DNA of 64,000 nucleotides from Mycobacterium shigaense (GTDB lineage Bacteria; Actinomycetota; Actinomycetes; Mycobacteriales; Mycobacteriaceae): contig NZ_AP018164.1 in NCBI RefSeq assembly GCF_002356315.1, forward strand, positions 868,001 through 932,000. Direction: 5' to 3'. Below the pieces are notes generated by a model, which saw only the letters and a program-made list of their open reading frames with translations, searched no databases and had not been told where the DNA came from. Position 1 is the first letter of the stretch, and each line of letters opens with the position of its first letter. Positions 14,929-23,930 of the stretch are shown here, piece by piece. The position numbers and the translations under genes were made by a program.

Positions 14929-16470
14929 TCATGAGGCACGCATTCGATCCCGGAAGAAGCCGGGGGAGACCGCCCACCAGATGCACATCAAAACCGCGCC
15001 GAGCACTATTGAGCCGATGCCGACGACCGCCACTGCGCCTATCCCGAAGATCGTGACGTTGTGGCCGTCTTCGACAAGCCAATCGGGCCTGGCGTATTGG
15101 GCCAGGCCGACGACGAAGACGACGGTTAAGAGCACCCCGCCCAGCAAAGGTAGTACGCCGCGCATCACGAAGTCGCGTAATGAGCTGGTCAGAACTTTGC
15201 GGTAATAGCGCACGCAGGCAAAGCCGGTGAGCCCGTAATAGATCGCGATCACCAACCCGACAGAACCGATGACCGCACTGAGCAAACTCTCGCTGATCAG
15301 CGTGAACAACACGTAGAACAGGGCCGATGCGGTTCCCATCGCGATCGTCGACGCGGTCGGGGTAAGAAATCGAGGATGGATCTTGGCGAACACGTCGGGG
15401 AGAGCCTTACGCGCCGCCATCGACAGCGTTGTCCGTGCGGTGGGCAGGATTGTCGTCTGCGTCGACGCCGACGCCGACGTCAAGATCGAGGCAGACAGCA
15501 GCAATAACGCGACCTTGCCGAACATCCCGTTACCGAACAACGTCGGGCCGATCGCGGCGAACACGTCCGCAGAGTTGTGTTCGTTGCCCAGGCCGATGCC
15601 GTCCGTGCCTACCCCGGCGAATGCAATGCTCGACACAGTGACCAAAGCATATGTCGATAACAGCAGCAAGGTGGACAGTACAGCCGCGCGTCCCGGCGTT
15701 CGACTGGGATCAGCGGTTTCCTCGTTGCACGCTACGGCGGTGTCGAAACCCCAGTAGATGAAGATTGCAATGAGCAGCGCCGGGGCGATATCAGAGCTGA
15801 AGCTCAATCCGTCGACCCAAAACCAGGACAGCGACGGTCGCAGCGAGCCCGGTGTGGCATGGTTGGTGTACACCTTGATAAGGGCCACGATTGAAAGCGC
15901 GGCTAGCACGACGAGTTCGATCGACAACATGAAACACTGCAGACGGGCTGATACCTCAATTCCGCGGTAGCAGATGTAGGTCATTATCGCGATCCACGCG
16001 ACGCCGGCGACGGTGGACCACAGCGTGCTGTGGGCCAGATCTGACACCGCCCGCCAGCCGAGGTCGCCGACAAACGTGAACGAATAGGCGCCAGCGATTT
16101 GCGCCAGGTTGGCCATCACGATCACGTCGGAGGCGATTATGCTCCACCCCCCGAGCCAACCGGTGACCGGTCCGAATACGCGTGACGCCCAGGTGAACGT
16201 GGTGCCGCAGTCAGGTTCGGCGTTGTTGAGCTCTTGATAGGCGACCGCGATCATGAACATAGGGATGAACGAGATCACAACGATGGCAGGCGTTTTCACA
16301 CCGCAGAGCAATTCGCCGCGGCGTGCCACGATCAGCCCCAACGTTGCCGCCAGGCTGTAGGCGGGCGCGGTGGAGGCGGTGCCGACGACGATGCTAGCGA
16401 GCAGCCCCATCGCGCCTTTTTTCAGACCTTTGCTCGGAACGGTGATACTCGTGCTGTCGCCGCTGCTCAC
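14929..16470 (-). CDS. APC family amino acid/amine permease
   Basis: The protein has 513 residues with about 12 hydrophobic segments. The first carries GLLASIVVGTASTAPAYSLAATLG, the usual APC TM1 region, and TM3 onward has YQELNNAEPDCGTTFTWASRVFGP. The start is GTG at 16468-16470, preceded by AGGAG five bases upstream; a further upstream ATG at 16512 has no such site. It is the third gene of a minus-strand series with the saccharopine-dehydrogenase-like enzyme and an aldehyde dehydrogenase. This suggests uptake of the amine or amino acid they degrade; putrescine, GABA and lysine-related compounds are candidates. Substrate is inference only. Confidence 0.88.
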   Translation of the reverse strand: MSSGDSTSITVPSKGLKKGAMGLLASIVVGTASTAPAYSLAATLGLIVARRGELLCGVKTPAIVVISFIPMFMIAVAYQELNNAEPDCGTTFTWASRVFGPVTGWLGGWSIIASDVIVMANLAQIAGAYSFTFVGDLGWRAVSDLAHSTLWSTVAGVAWIAIMTYICYRGIEVSARLQCFMLSIELVVLAALSIVALIKVYTNHATPGSLRPSLSWFWVDGLSFSSDIAPALLIAIFIYWGFDTAVACNEETADPSRTPGRAAVLSTLLLLSTYALVTVSSIAFAGVGTDGIGLGNEHNSADVFAAIGPTLFGNGMFGKVALLLLSASILTSASASTQTTILPTARTTLSMAARKALPDVFAKIHPRFLTPTASTIAMGTASALFYVLFTLISESLLSAVIGSVGLVIAIYYGLTGFACVRYYRKVLTSSLRDFVMRGVLPLLGGVLLTVVFVVGLAQYARPDWLVEDGHNVTIFGIGAVAVVGIGSIVLGAVLMCIWWAVSPGFFRDRMRAS

Positions 16471-16539
16471 TGAGTCTCCTCTGCCGTGAACCGGCTCGCC
16501 GGCGTCAAGCACCCGCGGCCGAGCTGGGGTATCCGAGGT

Positions 16540-17757
16540 TCAATTCCGTATGGGTAGCTCTTGTATGCCCCACGGTGATCCGTAGGCTTTGAGCAGCTCC
16601 AGGAAGGGCACGGAGTCGAATGCTTCCGGGCCCAGCACCCCTGAGCCTTGCCATGCGCCGGTGGCTAAGAGTTCAAGTGCTACAACCGGATTGATCGCCG
16701 TTTGCCATACGACGCATTGATGCCCGTACTCGGCCATCGACCACTGGTTGTCGACGACGTGATACAGGTAGGTTGATCGTGGGTTGCCGTCTTTGCCGGT
16801 TCCCGTTATCCACACTCCTGCGCATGTCTTGCCGCGCATCTTGGGCCCCAGGGTGGCCGGATCGGGTAGGCAGGCCGAAACCACGTCGCGAGGGCTAATT
16901 TGGGCTTCGCCGATCGTGATCTTATCGGTACGGTCTAACCCGAGGTTGTTCAATGTTTTGAGCACGCCTATGAATTCGGCGCCAAGACCGTACTTGAAGG
17001 TAACGCGCTTGGCCTTGATCCATCGGGGCATCAGCAGTACTTCTTCGTGCTCCACGTTGACGCATTCCACCGTGCCGATGCCTTCGGGGAAGTCGAAATC
17101 CTCTGCTCCACTGAATGGTTCGGTGACGAACCAGCCGCGGTCGCGCTCCCAGATGACCGGTGGATTGAGGCACTCCTCGATGGTGGTCCAGATCGAAAAC
17201 GATGGAGCGAAGGCGTGCCCATCCACGGTGAGGTTTGCGCCGTCGCGGGTGCCAAGCTCGTCGATGTCGGTGAAGAGGTGATCGGCGGCATATCGGGCGA
17301 ACACGTCTGAAAGGCCCGGTTCGACTCCCATGCCCACCAGTGCAAGACGACCAGCATTGCGCCATTGCTCGTCGGCAGCGAACTGCTGGTCCCCGAGTTT
17401 CACTCCTGTTAGCCGGTAGGGTTGTTCAGGATGTCGGCGCGACAAGCTCATGGCCATGTCCAAATAGTCCGCTCCGGCTGCCAGGGCTCCGGCGAAAATG
17501 GGCATCACGAAGCGCGGGTCAATCGCATTCACCACGTGGGTGATCCGGTGATGTCGAACCGCGGCCGCTACGGCGGCCGCAGAGCTGGCGTCCAAGTGAT
17601 CCGAGGTAAACCTGGAATCTGCCGTCAGCGCAGTGACTCGGTGAGCTTTTGCTTGCTGGTAATCGCAGACCACCACATGGTCGAAAAAGTTGCGACGCAA
17701 GGCAACCGAACAGAATGCCGCCCCCACACCGCCGGCGCCTATCAATAGAATTCGCAT
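16540..17757 (-). CDS. Saccharopine dehydrogenase family oxidoreductase
   Basis: The protein has 405 residues. An N-terminal Rossmann motif GAGGVGAAF lies at residues 7-15, followed by a typical saccharopine/carboxynorspermidine dehydrogenase layout with VVNAIDPRFVMPIFAGALAAGADYLDMA near residue 95 and GMGVEPGLSDVFARYAADH near residue 150. The family reduces imines formed between an amino acid and an aldehyde, or the reverse. Neighbours (permease, aldehyde dehydrogenase, Lrp, aminotransferase) make a role in lysine, diamine or polyamine turnover plausible, but the substrate cannot be told. It lies 69 bases upstream of the permease in the same direction. Confidence 0.82.
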   Translation of the reverse strand: MRILLIGAGGVGAAFCSVALRRNFFDHVVVCDYQQAKAHRVTALTADSRFTSDHLDASSAAAVAAAVRHHRITHVVNAIDPRFVMPIFAGALAAGADYLDMAMSLSRRHPEQPYRLTGVKLGDQQFAADEQWRNAGRLALVGMGVEPGLSDVFARYAADHLFTDIDELGTRDGANLTVDGHAFAPSFSIWTTIEECLNPPVIWERDRGWFVTEPFSGAEDFDFPEGIGTVECVNVEHEEVLLMPRWIKAKRVTFKYGLGAEFIGVLKTLNNLGLDRTDKITIGEAQISPRDVVSACLPDPATLGPKMRGKTCAGVWITGTGKDGNPRSTYLYHVVDNQWSMAEYGHQCVVWQTAINPVVALELLATGAWQGSGVLGPEAFDSVPFLELLKAYGSPWGIQELPIRN

Positions 17758-17835
17758 CGAGCAGTTTCTCCAGTTTCGGTGTGCACGCCGGACGGCGTCG
17801 GTTTTCGGCTGGAAGATAAGGGTCGTCCAGTATTA

Positions 17836-19323
17836 CTAGGTATGAGTGAATATCGTTCGATGCCAGGGCTTTTTGGCGACTCCGGTGATATCGCTCATCA
17901 CGTGTTTGACAGTCAGGTATTCCTCGAAGGAATAGTCGGACATATCCTTGCCGTATCCGGACGCACCGACGCCGCCGTGCGGCATCTCACTGACGATCGG
18001 GATGTGGTCGTTGATCCAGACGCAACCAGCCTTGATTGCGCGTGAAGCCCGCTGCGCACGGTAAATGTCTCGCGTCCATGCGGAGGCGGCAAGGCCGTAG
18101 TCGGTGTCGTTGGCCTGACGTAGTGCGTCGTCTTCGCCGTCGTGCGACCGGACGGTTAGCACCGGTCCGAAGATCTCGGTTCGATAGGCCTCTGAGCGTT
18201 CGTCGACATCGGCAAGCAGCGTCGGAAGGTAAAAGGCGCCAACCGAGTCCAACGCCTTGCCGCCGGCCACCACGCGGGCACCTTCACCGGGCGCTCTGGC
18301 GACAATACCCGCTACCTTGTCCCGATGTGCGATTGAAATCAGTGGGCCCATATCGGTTTCCGCGTCGGATGGATCGCCAACCACGACCTTCGCCATCACC
18401 TCTGCGACTCCCGATACGAAGTCTTCATACAGGTTGCGCGCCACGATTGCACGCGTCGCCGCGGTGCAATCCTGTCCCGAGTTGATCAGCGCGCCCGCCA
18501 CTGCGCCTTGAACCGCGGCATCGATGTCAGCGTCGTCGAACACCACGAATGGCGCCTTGCCGCCGAGTTCGAGCTGGGTGCGGTTGCCGTGGACGGCGGC
18601 CGCGGCCATCACGTTGCGGCCCACCGCCGTTGAGCCGGTAAAGGTCACCATGTCCACTCCGGAATGGCTGGCCAGTGCCGTCCCTACATCGGCGCCATAG
18701 CCGGTGACGACATTGAGGACGCCGTCGGGCAGACCCGCTTCGCTCGCCAGCCGTGCCAGGGTCAGGGTGGTGAGCGGGGTGAGCTCACTGGGCTTGATGA
18801 CGACCGTGCATCCGGCGGCCAAGGCGGGCATGGTCTTCCAGACCGCCATCTGCAACGGATAGTTCCATGGCGTGATGGTGGCTACTACCCCGACTGCTTC
18901 GCGCCGGATGCTCGAGGTGTGGTCGGCCGAATACTCGGCCGTCGCTTGTCCCTGCAGATGCCGAGCGGCGCCGGCGAAGAACGCGATGTTGTCGACACTG
19001 CCCGGAATGTCGAACTGTTCAGCCAACCGAACCGGCTTACCGGTTTGGCGCACCTCGTCCGCGACCAGTTCGTGCGCATGCTGCTCGGTTAATTCCGCGA
19101 GCTTGGTCAACACGGCGCCGCGTTCTGCGGGTGTCGCGGTAGACCATCCTGGCAGTGCCTGGCGAGCGGAGGCCACTGCTCGGTCGACGGCAGCGGGGGT
19201 TGCGAGGGTTAATTCCGCAACCGTTTCCAAGTTGGCTGGATTGACCACTGCGTGCGCTGGCCCGCGGGTGAACTCGGCGGCGCCCTTGATCCAACTTCCG
19301 GCGAGCGATTCCGTTGTTGTCAT
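17836..19323 (-). CDS. Aldehyde dehydrogenase, aminobutyraldehyde dehydrogenase-like
   Basis: This 495-residue NAD(P)-dependent aldehyde dehydrogenase oxidises an aldehyde to the acid. The NAD-binding segment is TPWNYPLQMAVWK (~residue 150), the catalytic Glu is in LELGGKAP (~255), and the catalytic Cys is in NSGQDCTAATR (~288). The C-terminal MPHGGVGASGYGKDMSDYS resembles gamma-aminobutyraldehyde and betaine-aldehyde dehydrogenases. This fits a pathway in which the nearby aminotransferase makes an amino-aldehyde. It is the first gene of the minus-strand operon and diverges from the Lrp gene. Confidence 0.88.
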   Translation of the reverse strand: MTTTESLAGSWIKGAAEFTRGPAHAVVNPANLETVAELTLATPAAVDRAVASARQALPGWSTATPAERGAVLTKLAELTEQHAHELVADEVRQTGKPVRLAEQFDIPGSVDNIAFFAGAARHLQGQATAEYSADHTSSIRREAVGVVATITPWNYPLQMAVWKTMPALAAGCTVVIKPSELTPLTTLTLARLASEAGLPDGVLNVVTGYGADVGTALASHSGVDMVTFTGSTAVGRNVMAAAAVHGNRTQLELGGKAPFVVFDDADIDAAVQGAVAGALINSGQDCTAATRAIVARNLYEDFVSGVAEVMAKVVVGDPSDAETDMGPLISIAHRDKVAGIVARAPGEGARVVAGGKALDSVGAFYLPTLLADVDERSEAYRTEIFGPVLTVRSHDGEDDALRQANDTDYGLAASAWTRDIYRAQRASRAIKAGCVWINDHIPIVSEMPHGGVGASGYGKDMSDYSFEEYLTVKHVMSDITGVAKKPWHRTIFTHT

Positions 19324-19407
19324 CGGGCCAACATAGCGGCCCCGGTCGCTTCAGTCTACTGATAACGTACATATTCGGCGGCATGAGTGCGGGTTTCCGT
19401 AGTGCTA

Positions 19408-19444
19408 TTGCACTATGGCGACTGATTCCGTATAAATGTGGTTG
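19408..19444 (+). promoter_or_regulatory. Strong promoter for a leaderless Lrp-aminotransferase transcript
   Basis: TTGCAC (19408-19413), 17 bases, TATAAA (19431-19436). Transcription would begin about 19443, right at GTG 19444, so the mRNA probably has no leader. No ribosome site is seen upstream. The 84 bases between this element and the divergent gene (19324-19407) are where an Lrp site is expected. Confidence 0.7.
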
Positions 19445-19968
19445 TGGCCCACAGCGCTGCGACTTCTGACCCCGCGCCGCAAACTCCTCGCGCACGTGCG
19501 CGTTCCAACCAAGATGCGCCTCTCCAGCTCGACGAGGTCTCTCGGCAGATCATCGAGGTTCTGCAAAAGGACGGCAGGTGTTCGTATGCGGCAATTGGCA
19601 AGACAGTGGGGTTGTCCGAAGCCGCAGTGCGTCAGCGTATTCAGCGGCTGACCGACGCCGGCGTGATGCAGATCGTTGCGGTCACCGACCCCATGCAGCT
19701 CGGGTGCGCCCGTCAAGCCATGATTGGCATCCGTTGCACGGGCCACACCCGTGAGCTTGCCGAACGACTTGCGGAGTTGCCCGAAGTCGATTACGTGGTG
19801 CTGACCGCAGGGTCGTTCGACATCATTGTCGAGCTCGTTTGCAAAGACGATGAGCAATTGCTCGACTTGCTCAACGACAGGATTCGATCGCTGCCCGGCG
19901 TCAATTCAACCGAAACATTCGTCTACTTGAAACTCATTAAGCAGCAATACAACTGGGGGGCCCGATGA
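19444..19968 (+). CDS. Lrp/AsnC family transcriptional regulator
   Basis: The protein has 174 residues. A winged helix at residues ~30-75 contains QIIEVLQKDGRCSYAAIGKTVGLSEAAVRQRIQRL, and the C-terminal RAM ligand-binding beta-alpha-beta domain contains VDYVVLTAGSFDIIVELVCKD. I place the start at GTG 19444 from the promoter position; GTG 19438 is in frame but lies at the -10 box. It is co-transcribed with the aminotransferase (ATGA overlap) and divergent from the aldehyde dehydrogenase operon, so it is the likely local regulator of both, responding to an amino acid or amine. Confidence 0.88.
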   Translation: MAHSAATSDPAPQTPRARARSNQDAPLQLDEVSRQIIEVLQKDGRCSYAAIGKTVGLSEAAVRQRIQRLTDAGVMQIVAVTDPMQLGCARQAMIGIRCTGHTRELAERLAELPEVDYVVLTAGSFDIIVELVCKDDEQLLDLLNDRIRSLPGVNSTETFVYLKLIKQQYNWGAR

Positions 19969-21320
19969 CGAACCGCACTGCCGCCGCCGACAGTCGACTG
20001 TGGGGACACTTCGCCCGGCACGGTCAGGGCATCACCCCGCGTGTGATCACCCGCGGCGATGGCGTCACAATCTGGGACGACCAGGGTAGGAGCTACCTCG
20101 ACGGCCTGTCGGGATTGTTCGTTGTGCAGGTCGGTCACGGGCGCGAAGAACTGGCTGCAGCGGCCGCGGCGCAAGCGCAGACTCTTGCCTACTTCCCACT
20201 GTGGTCGTACGCGACGCCATCCGCGGTCGAGCTTGCCGAACGACTCTCCAATCACGCTCCGGGAGAAGGCAATCGCGTGTTCTTCACCACCGGTGGTGGC
20301 GAGGCCGTCGAAGCGGCTTGGAAGCTAGCCAAACAGTATTACAAGGTGACCGGTAAACCCGGAAAATACAAAGTGCTTTCGCGATCCGTTGCGTATCACG
20401 GCACCACACACGGCGCGTTGGCCATTACCGGTGTGCCGGCATTCAAGGCACCTTTCGAACCCGTGACCCCCGGGTCCGTGCGTGTCCCGAACACCAACTT
20501 CTACCGTGCGCCCGCACCGTATCAAGATGACCTCAAGGGGTTCGGGCAATGGGCCGCGAATCGCATTGCTGAGGCGATCGAGTTTGAGGGACCCGACTCG
20601 GTGGCAGCGGTCTTCCTGGAGCCGGTACAAAACGCCGGCGGCTGTTTTCCGCCGCCGCCAGGCTATTTCGATCGAGTGCGCGAAGTCTGCGACGAATATG
20701 ATGTGCTGCTGGTCTCTGATGAAGTGATCTGTGCGTTCGGTCGTCTTGGATCGACGTTCGCGTGCAACGAATTTGGCTACGTGCCCGACATCATCACCTG
20801 TGCCAAGGGCATGACCTCAGGTTATTCTCCGCTGGGCGCGATGATCGCCAGTGGCAGGCTCTTTGAGCCATTCAACGATGGCAAAACGACATTCACGCAT
20901 GGCTACACGTTCGGGGGCCATCCGGTTTCGTGCGCGGTGGCGTTGGCCAACTTGGACATCATGGAGCGGGAAAGACTCAACGACCATGTCAAGGAGTCCG
21001 CACCCGCCTTTCGCGCCACACTGGAGAAGCTGCTCGATCTGCCGATCGTCGGTGACGTGCGCGGCGAGGGGTTCTTCTACGGTATCGAGTTGGTCAAAGA
21101 CAAATCGACAAAGGAGACCTTTTCCGTCCCGGAGTGCGAACGGATCCTGCGCGGCTTCGTATCCGAGGCGCTGATGGAGGCGGGTCTGTATTGTCGCGCC
21201 GACGACCGGGGCGACCCGGTCGTGCAACTGGCGCCCCCGCTGATCAGCGGTCAAAAGGAGTTCGACCAGATCGAGCAGGTTCTGCGCGGGGTGCTCACAG
21301 AGGCGTGGAATCGGCTTTAG
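19965..21320 (+). CDS. Class III PLP aminotransferase (omega-amine type)
   Basis: The protein has 451 residues and starts in an ATGA overlap with the Lrp gene. PLP-binding features include [21 protein letters not shown] (~residue 105), [13 protein letters not shown] (~145), the Asp of [13 protein letters not shown] (~246), and the Schiff-base Lys in [14 protein letters not shown] (~275). Class III enzymes move the terminal amino group of diamines or omega-amino acids to pyruvate or 2-oxoglutarate. With the amino-aldehyde dehydrogenase next door, putrescine-, cadaverine- or GABA-like substrates are likely. Which one is not shown by sequence. Confidence 0.88.
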   Translation: MTNRTAAADSRLWGHFARHGQGITPRVITRGDGVTIWDDQGRSYLDGLSGLFVVQVGHGREELAAAAAAQAQTLAYFPLWSYATPSAVELAERLSNHAPGEGNRVFFTTGGGEAVEAAWKLAKQYYKVTGKPGKYKVLSRSVAYHGTTHGALAITGVPAFKAPFEPVTPGSVRVPNTNFYRAPAPYQDDLKGFGQWAANRIAEAIEFEGPDSVAAVFLEPVQNAGGCFPPPPGYFDRVREVCDEYDVLLVSDEVICAFGRLGSTFACNEFGYVPDIITCAKGMTSGYSPLGAMIASGRLFEPFNDGKTTFTHGYTFGGHPVSCAVALANLDIMERERLNDHVKESAPAFRATLEKLLDLPIVGDVRGEGFFYGIELVKDKSTKETFSVPECERILRGFVSEALMEAGLYCRADDRGDPVVQLAPPLISGQKEFDQIEQVLRGVLTEAWNRL

Positions 21321-21408
21321 CGCCGAGGCCCTGCAGCTCGTGTCTGCTCAGGCGATTCGACGGTGGTGCCGCGCGGCCAGCGGAATGCCTGCCGTCCGGG
21401 CCCGTCAC

Positions 21409-21422
21409 TAGACTGGCGAACG
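21409..21422 (+). promoter_or_regulatory. Extended -10 of a leaderless nfo transcript
   Basis: TAGACT (21409-21414) lies 7 bases before the GTG start at 21422. That places the transcription start at the start codon. No ribosome site is visible. Confidence 0.5.
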
Positions 21423-22180
21423 TGCTGATCGGTTCCCACGTCAGTCCCCAAGACCCGCTGGCCGCAGCGGAGGCCGAGGGCGCTGACGTTGTACAGATAT
21501 TCCTCGGCAACCCGCAGAGTTGGAAGGCGCCCAAGCCCCGTGAGGACGCCGCCGTGCTGAAGGCCGCCGCGCTGCCGATCTACGTGCATGCGCCCTACCT
21601 GATCAATGTCGCGTCGGCGAACAACAAGGTACGGATCCCGTCGCGCAAGATCCTGCAGCAAACCTGCGATGCGGCCGCCGACATCGGCGCCGCGGCAGTC
21701 ATCGTGCACGGTGGCCACGTCACCGACGACAACGACCTCGACGAGGGTTTCCAGCGCTGGCGCAAGGCGCTCGATCAGCTGGAATCCACCGTGCCGGTGT
21801 TTTTGGAAAACACGGCGGGCGGCGACCATGCGATGGCCCGCCACTTCGACACCATCGCCAGGTTGTGGGATGTCATCGGCGACAGTGGAATTGGGTTCTG
21901 CCTGGACACCTGCCACACCTGGGCTGCCGGCGAGGCGCTGGTCGATGCCGTCGATCGGATCAAGGCCATCACCGGACGGATCGATCTGGTGCACTGCAAC
22001 GACTCCAAGGACGAGGCGGGCTCGGGCCGGGACCGGCACGCCAACCTCGGCACCGGCCAGATCGATCCCGACTTGCTGGTCGCGGCGGTCAAGGCCGCGG
22101 ACGCGCCGGTGATCTGCGAAACGTCCGACGAGGGCCGTAAAGACGACATCGCGTTCCTGCGCGAGAACGCCAACGCCTAA
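21422..22180 (+). CDS. nfo: Endonuclease IV (AP endonuclease)
   Basis: The enzyme cleaves DNA 5' to abasic sites in base excision repair. It has 252 residues and starts at GTG (VLIGSHVS); the length equals that of M. tuberculosis Nfo (End). Metal-binding motifs of the TIM barrel are present: [10 protein letters not shown] (~residue 58), VIVHGGH (~96), ENTAGGDH (~125), [11 protein letters not shown] (~160), [22 protein letters not shown] (~188) and ICETSDEG near the end. Confidence 0.95.
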   Translation: MLIGSHVSPQDPLAAAEAEGADVVQIFLGNPQSWKAPKPREDAAVLKAAALPIYVHAPYLINVASANNKVRIPSRKILQQTCDAAADIGAAAVIVHGGHVTDDNDLDEGFQRWRKALDQLESTVPVFLENTAGGDHAMARHFDTIARLWDVIGDSGIGFCLDTCHTWAAGEALVDAVDRIKAITGRIDLVHCNDSKDEAGSGRDRHANLGTGQIDPDLLVAAVKAADAPVICETSDEGRKDDIAFLRENANA

Positions 22181-22205
22181 GCTCCAGACCGGCGCATTAC
22201 ACTTC

Positions 22206-22240
22206 TTGTGCAGTTGTCGGAAAACTGTAATATGGGTGGC
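22206..22240 (+). promoter_or_regulatory. fadE8 promoter with embedded palindrome
   Basis: TTGTGC (22206-22211), 16 bases, TAATAT (22228-22233), then ATG at 22241, so the transcript is probably leaderless. CAGTT-N7-AACTG (22211-22227) fills the spacer, a position where a bound repressor would block polymerase. Confidence 0.6.
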
Positions 22241-23869
22241 ATGTCAGACACGCATGTCGTCACCAACCAGGTTCCGCCGCTGGAGAACTACAACCCCGCC
22301 ACCTCACCGATGCTCGTCGAGGCCCTGGTCCGCGAGGGCGGGCAGTGGGGACTGGACGAGGTGCACGCGGTGGGGGCTTTGTCGGCCAGTCGCGAAGCCC
22401 AGCGCTGGGGCGAGCTCGCCGACCGCAATCAGCCCATCCTGCATACGCACGACCGCACCGGGCATCGGGTCGACGAGGTCGAATACGACCCGGCTTACCA
22501 CGAGTTGATGCGCGCGGCGATCGCGCACGGCATGCACGCGGCGCCGTGGGCCGACGACCGCCCGGGCGCACACGTGGTGCGGGCCGCGAAGACATCGGCG
22601 TGGAACGTCGAGCCGGGCCACGTCTGCCCGATCTCGATGACATATGCCGTCGTCCCGGCGCTGCGCTACAACCCCGAGCTGGCGGCCGTCTACGAGCCGT
22701 TGCTGACCAGTCGCGAGTACGACCCGGAGCTCAAACTGGCCACCACGAAGGCCGGCATCACCGCGGGTATGTCGATGACCGAGAAGCAGGGCGGCTCCGA
22801 CGTGCGCGCCGGCACCACCCAGGCGACCCCCAACGGCGACGGCACCTACAGCCTGATCGGCCACAAATGGTTCACCTCGGCGCCGATGTGCGACATCTTC
22901 CTGGTCCTCGCGCAGGCGCCCGGCGGATTGTCGTGCTTCATGCTGCCGCGCATCCTGCCCGACGGCACCCGCAACCGGATGTTGCTGCAGCGCCTCAAAG
23001 ACAAGCTCGGCAACCACGCCAACGCCTCGAGCGAGGTTGAATACGACGGCGCCACGGCCTGGCTGGTGGGCGAGGAGGGGCGCGGGGTGCCGACCATCAT
23101 CGAGATGGTCAACCTGACCCGCCTGGACTGCACCCTGGGCAGCGCCACCAGCATGCGTACCGGGCTGACCCGTGCCATCCACCACGCCCAGCATCGGAAA
23201 GCGTTCGGCGCCTACCTGATTGATCAGCCGCTGATGCGCAACGTGCTCGCCGACCTGGCCGTCGAGGCCGAGGCCGCCACGATCGTCGCGATGCGGATGG
23301 CCGGTGCCACCGACGCCGCGTTGCGCGGGGATGAGAAGGAAGCCCTGCTGCGCCGCATCGGCTTGGCGGCCAGCAAGTACTGGGTGTGCAAGCGCTCCAC
23401 CCCGCATGCCGCCGAAGCGCTGGAATGCCTGGGCGGCAACGGCTATGTCGAAGAGTCCGGCATGCCGCGCCTGTACCGCGAGGCGCCGCTGATGGGTATC
23501 TGGGAAGGATCCGGCAACGTCAGCGCGCTGGACACCTTGCGCGCCATGGCGACTCGGCCCGAATGCGTCGAGGTGCTGTTCGCCGAGCTGGAAGAGGGCA
23601 CGCACCAGGATCCACGGCTGGGCAGCCACGTCGAACGGCTCCGGCACGACCTGAGCGACTTCGACACCATCCAGTACCGCGCCCGCAAGGTCGCCGAGGA
23701 CATCTGCCTGGCTCTGCAGGGCTCGCTGCTGGTGCGCCACGGCCACCCGGCCGTTGCCGAGGCATTCCTGGCGACGCGTCTAGACGGGCAATGGGGTGGT
23801 GCGTTCGGCACCATGCCGACCGGTCTGGATCTGGCCCCTATCCTGGAGCGGTCGCTGGTAAAGGGCTGA
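22241..23869 (+). CDS. fadE8: Acyl-CoA dehydrogenase FadE8 (AidB-like)
   Basis: This 542-residue FAD-dependent acyl-CoA dehydrogenase has the long AidB-type architecture. Motifs include GMSMTEKQGGSDVRAGTTQA (~residue 180), WFTSAPMCDIFLVLAQ (~215), LKDKLGNHANASSEVEYD (~255) and the C-terminal ECLGGNGYVEESGMPRLYREAP (~398). The start is ATG 22241 (MSDTHVV), supported by the promoter position and by the length of the M. tuberculosis protein; ATG 22208 upstream falls in the promoter. It is the first gene of a fatty-acid-type operon with echA4, a PaaX-like regulator and echA5. Confidence 0.92.
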   Translation: MSDTHVVTNQVPPLENYNPATSPMLVEALVREGGQWGLDEVHAVGALSASREAQRWGELADRNQPILHTHDRTGHRVDEVEYDPAYHELMRAAIAHGMHAAPWADDRPGAHVVRAAKTSAWNVEPGHVCPISMTYAVVPALRYNPELAAVYEPLLTSREYDPELKLATTKAGITAGMSMTEKQGGSDVRAGTTQATPNGDGTYSLIGHKWFTSAPMCDIFLVLAQAPGGLSCFMLPRILPDGTRNRMLLQRLKDKLGNHANASSEVEYDGATAWLVGEEGRGVPTIIEMVNLTRLDCTLGSATSMRTGLTRAIHHAQHRKAFGAYLIDQPLMRNVLADLAVEAEAATIVAMRMAGATDAALRGDEKEALLRRIGLAASKYWVCKRSTPHAAEALECLGGNGYVEESGMPRLYREAPLMGIWEGSGNVSALDTLRAMATRPECVEVLFAELEEGTHQDPRLGSHVERLRHDLSDFDTIQYRARKVAEDICLALQGSLLVRHGHPAVAEAFLATRLDGQWGGAFGTMPTGLDLAPILERSLVKG

Positions 23870-23880
23870 GCCACAAGATG

Positions 23881-23930
23881 ACCCGCGCCGTCGACGATGC
23901 AGAGCGTAGCAATGAGGAGGAGCGGCGCCC
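23881..23930 (+). repeat. MIRU-like intergenic element between fadE8 and echA4
   Basis: The spacer contains CGACGATGCAGAGCGTAGCA and ATGAGGAGGAGCGGCGC, which match the conserved parts of mycobacterial interspersed repeats as I recall them. It supplies the GAGGAGGAG ribosome site of echA4, as MIRU elements often do inside operons. Confidence 0.5.
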
